Shown here: positions 58,657 to 64,000 of the stretch, one piece after another
How positions within the stretch are numbered: position 1 is the first letter of the stretch
Layout of the letters: every line of letters starts with the position of its first letter
Origin: Ferirhizobium litorale
GTDB taxonomy: Bacteria > Pseudomonadota > Alphaproteobacteria > Rhizobiales > Rhizobiaceae
Reading direction: 5' to 3'
DNA: 64,000 bases
Assembly (NCBI GenBank): GCA_030028905.1
Contig: JALDYZ010000006.1
Location: 186,001 to 250,000 of the forward strand
The notes under the pieces: model-generated
The model's input: the letters and a program-made list of their open reading frames with translations, nothing else
Databases searched by the model: none
Told to the model about the DNA's origin: nothing
Translations under genes and position numbers: made by a program

Positions 58657-58781
58657 CTGCCAAAGCTCTTATCCGACAAAACCAGCCCCTTATTTAGTGA
58701 TGAGCCTCGAACTGTCGAGGCGGAAAACCACTTTGGCGCTGGCGTATTCGATTCAGTTGACAGGATCATAGGCATTTACTA

Positions 58782-58796
58782 GAACAAATAAAGAAC
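58782..58796. promoter_or_regulatory. Alphaproteobacterial LexA (SOS) box between uvrA and ssb
   Basis: GAAC-AAATAAA-GAAC is an exact GAAC-N7-GAAC direct repeat, the complement of the GTTC-N7-GTTC LexA site known in alphaproteobacteria. It sits 126 bases from the uvrA start and 115 bases from the ssb start, so it could control one or both genes. Confidence 0.85.
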
Positions 58797-58911
58797 AAAT
58801 TCTCTGTGGATTTCAAATTCCCATCGCCCAACGGTCGATGGTGATAGGGTATGGTCCACGTTCTCGTACTATTTCGGATCGCGCAGGCGGCGCGACAGAC
58901 AGGGTGATGAT

Positions 58912-59427
58912 ATGGCAGGCAGTGTGAACAAGGTAATTCTGATCGGCAATGTCGGGGCGGATCCCGAGATCCGGCGCACGCAGGACGGCCGACCGATCGC
59001 CAATCTGCGCATCGCCACGTCGGAAACCTGGCGCGACCGCAATAGCGGCGAGCGCCGCGAGAAGACCGAGTGGCACACCGTGGTGGTCTTCAACGAAGGT
59101 CTCTGCAAAGTCGTCGAACAATACGTGAAGAAGGGCGCCAAGCTCTATATCGAGGGCCAGTTGCAGACTCGCAAATGGCAGGACCAGAACGGCAACGACC
59201 GCTATTCCACGGAAATCGTGCTGCAGGGGTTCAACTCGACACTGACGATGCTTGACGGGCGCGGCGAGGGCGGTGGCGCAAGCGCCGGCGGCTCGCGTGG
59301 CGGCAGCGACCTCAGCGGCGGTTATGGCGACGACTACGGCCAGCCCTCCTCGGGTAGCCAAAGTCGCGGCGGCAGTTCAGGCGGCAGCAACTTCTCGCGC
59401 GACCTCGACGACGACATTCCATTTTGA
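58912..59427 (+). CDS. ssb: Single-stranded DNA-binding protein
   Basis: 171 residues. N-terminal OB fold ([34 protein letters not shown]), a Gly/Ser-rich flexible linker at about 118-160, and the acidic tip DDDIPF that recruits partner proteins. Divergent from uvrA with a LexA box between them. Ends at a strong hairpin. Confidence 0.98.
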   Translation: MAGSVNKVILIGNVGADPEIRRTQDGRPIANLRIATSETWRDRNSGERREKTEWHTVVVFNEGLCKVVEQYVKKGAKLYIEGQLQTRKWQDQNGNDRYSTEIVLQGFNSTLTMLDGRGEGGGASAGGSRGGSDLSGGYGDDYGQPSSGSQSRGGSSGGSNFSRDLDDDIPF

Positions 59428-59455
59428 TCGTTGCAAAAAACACCACATTTCTCTG

Positions 59456-59487
59456 GAGGGGAACGGCGCACGTCGTTCCCCTCTTTG
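59456..59487 (+). terminator. Terminator after ssb
   Basis: GAGGGGAACG and CGTTCCCCTC form a perfect 10-base stem with an 8-base loop, followed by TTT about 30 bases after the ssb stop. Confidence 0.85.
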
Positions 59488-59525
59488 ATTCACGCGTATA
59501 CTTAGGTCTCCGGGGTAGCCCGGGA

Positions 59526-60170
59526 TCAAGCTATGGAAAACGCCGCCTTCGCCCCGTCGATGACGAACTGTATGGCGAGGGCCGCCAGGATGACGCCCAG
59601 GAGGCGCGTGAGGATTGCGCGGCCGGTCACGCCGAGGAATCGGTCAATGCGCTCGGCGACGACGAGTGTGCCGAGCACCAGCAACATACAAAGCGACAGG
59701 ACGACGATGAGCGCTGCCTTCTCGATTGCGCCGGGCATCGATGTCGCAAGCAGGATCGTGGCTGAAATCGAGCCGGGTCCGGCGATCAGGGGCAATGCCA
59801 ACGGAAACACCGCGATGTTTTGCAGGTGATCCTTGGTGATCGCCATCTCGGAGGTCTTTTCCTTGCGTTCCTGCCGCTTCTCGAAAATCATCTCGAAGGA
59901 GATCCAGAACAACAGCATGCCCCCGGCAATCCTGAAAGCCCCCATGGATATCCCGAGAATGCCGAGGACGCTTGCCCCAAAGAGGGCAAAGACCGTCAGG
60001 ATGCCGAATGCTATGAGGGAGCCGCGCACCGCCACCTGCTTGCGTTGCTCGCGGTTCATGCCGATGGTCAATCCGAGGAAAATCGGTGCCAGTCCTGGCG
60101 GGTCAAGGGTGACCAGAAGGGTCGTCACAGCATTGATCAGCAGGTCCGCAGTTGCCATCGACAGCCCCAT
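59526..60170 (-). CDS. MarC-family integral membrane protein
   Basis: 214 residues with six membrane helices. Family segments are TLLVTLDPPGLAPIFLGLT at the N-terminus and FPLALPLIAGPGSISATIL in the middle. The function is unknown; earlier claims that MarC mediates multiple antibiotic resistance were not upheld. Monocistronic, 206 bases from divergent gyrA. Confidence 0.92.
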   Translation of the reverse strand: MGLSMATADLLINAVTTLLVTLDPPGLAPIFLGLTIGMNREQRKQVAVRGSLIAFGILTVFALFGASVLGILGISMGAFRIAGGMLLFWISFEMIFEKRQERKEKTSEMAITKDHLQNIAVFPLALPLIAGPGSISATILLATSMPGAIEKAALIVVLSLCMLLVLGTLVVAERIDRFLGVTGRAILTRLLGVILAALAIQFVIDGAKAAFSIA

Positions 60171-60376
60171 ATCGACAAGAATTGAAACTATTGTTACGTG
60201 AGTGGATCAGGCAAGGAAAGCCCGGGCGGACAAATCGCGCGGCGCGATCGTCGAAAAGCGCCATTTCCCTTGCCTTGGGCCGAAAACCCTGTTCAAAAGA
60301 CTGGCGGAAATTGGCGCGCTACTGTGCTTTCCGCTATAAAAATCCGCAGTGATTCTAGAAAAGATCGTGATCTGAA

Positions 60377-63154
<2,778 letters not shown>

Positions 63155-63179
63155 CGCCAGGCATCTCGCAGTTGGAATT

Positions 63180-63204
63180 CGGGCACCTTCGGGTGCCCGT
63201 TTTC
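63180..63204 (+). terminator. Terminator after gyrA
   Basis: CGGGCACC and GGTGCCCG around a stable TTCG loop, followed by TTTTC, 25 bases after the gyrA stop. Confidence 0.9.
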
Positions 63205-63216
63205 GTTCGCACACAG

Positions 63217-63245
63217 AAAAACCGGACAGCGTGGCTATCCGGTTT
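63217..63245 (-). terminator. Terminator of the small membrane-protein unit
   Basis: AAACCGGA and TCCGGTTT form an 8-base stem, extended by AGC/GCT inside the loop. On the minus strand it is followed directly by T5CT, about 40 bases after the stop of the 44-residue gene. It shows that a minus-strand transcript ends here. Confidence 0.8.
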
Positions 63246-63284
63246 GCAAACTGCCCAATTCGGAGTTTGGCGGGGCGCTTAGGC

Positions 63285-63419
63285 TCAAAAGACCCTGTGA
63301 TTCTTGATGTATGCTCTCACTTGTTCGCGCTCTTCGCGAAGTGCGGAGATGGTCGAAGCCACGGACGTGACAAACATGATGCTGATCAGGGCGGCAAGCA
63401 TGGTCAAAGTCAGGAACAT
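63285..63419 (-). CDS. 44-residue single-pass membrane protein
   Basis: Translation starts MFLTLTMLAALISIMFVTSV, one hydrophobic helix of about 23 residues, then a charged tail ASTISALREEREQVRAYIKN and HRVF. The ATG is preceded by GGAAAGGAAAAGCC, a strong ribosome site, and the stop is followed by a terminator. The tail carries several Arg and Glu residues, suggesting a small amphipathic cytoplasmic helix. No family recognised. Third and last gene of a minus-strand group of small membrane proteins. Confidence 0.7.
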   Translation of the reverse strand: MFLTLTMLAALISIMFVTSVASTISALREEREQVRAYIKNHRVF

Positions 63420-63455
63420 GGCTTTTCCTTTCCGGTTACGAGTGGAGCGATCCTC

Positions 63456-63617
63456 TTACCTGTAATATTGCAGCGGGGATTGTGTGCGAGCGGTTACCGT
63501 AGGGCTCCCGGATTTGGAAGCTTGGAAACTCGGTTGATAAAGCGTTACCGTTGCTGTCAGCATTCCCGCGACCATGGTCATCCAGATCAGGCTGATCGTA
63601 GTAATTTTGTCCGGCAT
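63456..63617 (-). CDS. 53-residue small membrane protein
   Basis: Starts MPDKITTISLIWMTMVAGML and continues TATVTLYQPSF: one hydrophobic helix (about 8-27) with a polar Ser/Thr/Gln-rich C-terminal part. GAAGGAA lies about 9 bases upstream of the ATG. A longer in-frame start at 63647 is less likely. Lies 36 bases before the 44-residue gene. No family recognised. Confidence 0.55.
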   Translation of the reverse strand: MPDKITTISLIWMTMVAGMLTATVTLYQPSFQASKSGSPTVTARTQSPLQYYR

Positions 63618-63747
63618 GATGCTGTTCCTTCGTGCGGTTCTTATCATTGTCGCAATTCCATTCAGTAAACTTGGCGGTGGCGATTTGGTTCCACTCTAAC
63701 GTGGGGCTTTTGACACAGGCAGCCTGAAGCATCCTTGAATGTTCCGT

Positions 63748-63918
63748 TCATCTGGCGTTCAGGTTTCCTGTCGCTGCAGGAACTTCTTCTGGCGACTTGC
63801 GGCCAGTCATTGCCGAGAGCCGAGCCCACTCGATCTCGTAGTTGTCGCGGATGTGGTTCGACAGGCTTTCCGCAATCAGCGACACCGAAACGGTCACGGC
63901 GATCATCAACGTCAACAT
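63748..63918 (-). CDS. 56-residue single-pass membrane protein
   Basis: Starts MLTLMIAVTVSVSLIAESLS, a hydrophobic segment of about 17 residues, then NHIRDNYEIEWARLSAMTGR and a polar end. GAGAGGG lies 5 bases before the ATG at 63918, so the longer frame from 63984 is rejected. The layout (MxxTLxM start, one helix, charged Arg/Glu tail) resembles the 44-residue protein, suggesting distant paralogues. First gene of the group; its promoter should lie at or beyond 63919-64000. Confidence 0.6.
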   Translation of the reverse strand: MLTLMIAVTVSVSLIAESLSNHIRDNYEIEWARLSAMTGRKSPEEVPAATGNLNAR

Positions 63919-64000
63919 TGTCCCTCTCTGCGCCTCGCGCCACTGCCGCATGCCAGAATGGCGACGGTGACAAGCATCAAGCAAACCGTATTTGAATCGA

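Noticed and set aside
63912-63977. 21-codon frame just upstream of the 56-residue membrane protein, overlapping its start
   Set aside because: It could be a coupled leader peptide but has no ribosome site of note; too short to support without conservation data.

Overview
This GC-rich window is chromosomal DNA of an alphaproteobacterium, most likely a member of the Rhizobiaceae (Sinorhizobium/Ensifer, Rhizobium or Shinella type). I base this on protein features and gene neighbourhoods read directly from the sequence: a phosphatidylcholine synthase, an HWE/HisKA_2-type sensor kinase, an IalB-family protein, a GAAC-N7-GAAC LexA box of the alphaproteobacterial kind between uvrA and ssb, the recG-sdhE-mfd and glnB-glnA neighbourhoods, and a GyrA with alanine at the position of E. 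coli Ser83. No database search was possible, so the genus is an inference.

Layout. 0-3.8 kb: assimilatory sulfite reduction (end of cysG, DUF2849, siroheme sulfite reductase, DUF934), then ferredoxin-NADP reductase behind a possible FixK/FNR box. 3.8-6 kb: an orphan GntR regulator with a compact double-palindrome operator and a serralysin-type RTX metalloprotease. 6-10.5 kb: a MacAB-like exporter (adaptor, ATPase, permease) and a flippase-like membrane protein. 10.8-17 kb: a gene-poor stretch of small secreted proteins and lipoproteins, an orphan HisKA_2 kinase, a phage-type lysozyme and a frameshifted cupin remnant, ending at a tRNA-Lys. 17-22 kb: CcdA, an AEC-type transporter, a UbiH-like hydroxylase, phosphatidylcholine synthase and a quinone oxidoreductase. 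22-27 kb: a complete BMP-family (purine nucleoside type) ABC importer. 27-32.5 kb: a complete YtfQRT-YjfF-like sugar importer followed by a GntR/FCD regulator. 32.7-43.3 kb: glmU and glmS (UDP-GlcNAc precursor supply), a GNAT protein, DUF502, recG, sdhE and mfd.

43.4-49.2 kb: a PQQ-type sugar dehydrogenase domain with RTX calcium-binding repeats at both ends, a FrnE-like DsbA protein, an orphan YejA-like binding protein, an IalB-family protein and HspQ. 49.4-53.1 kb: glnA and glnB behind a sigma-54-type promoter, divergent from the NAD(P)HX repair enzyme nnr. 53-63 kb: a Na/Pi cotransporter-like protein, DUF72, uvrA and ssb sharing a LexA box, MarC and gyrA. 63.2-64 kb: an unannotated-looking minus-strand unit of three very small membrane proteins that ends at its own terminator.

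The best candidates for something undescribed are the small membrane-protein triad at 63.3-63.9 kb, the RTX-dehydrogenase-RTX sandwich protein, and the secreted-protein cluster beside tRNA-Lys. Most of the rest is ordinary, well-ordered rhizobial core genome. Nothing here resembles a CRISPR array, an insertion sequence or a known defence system.
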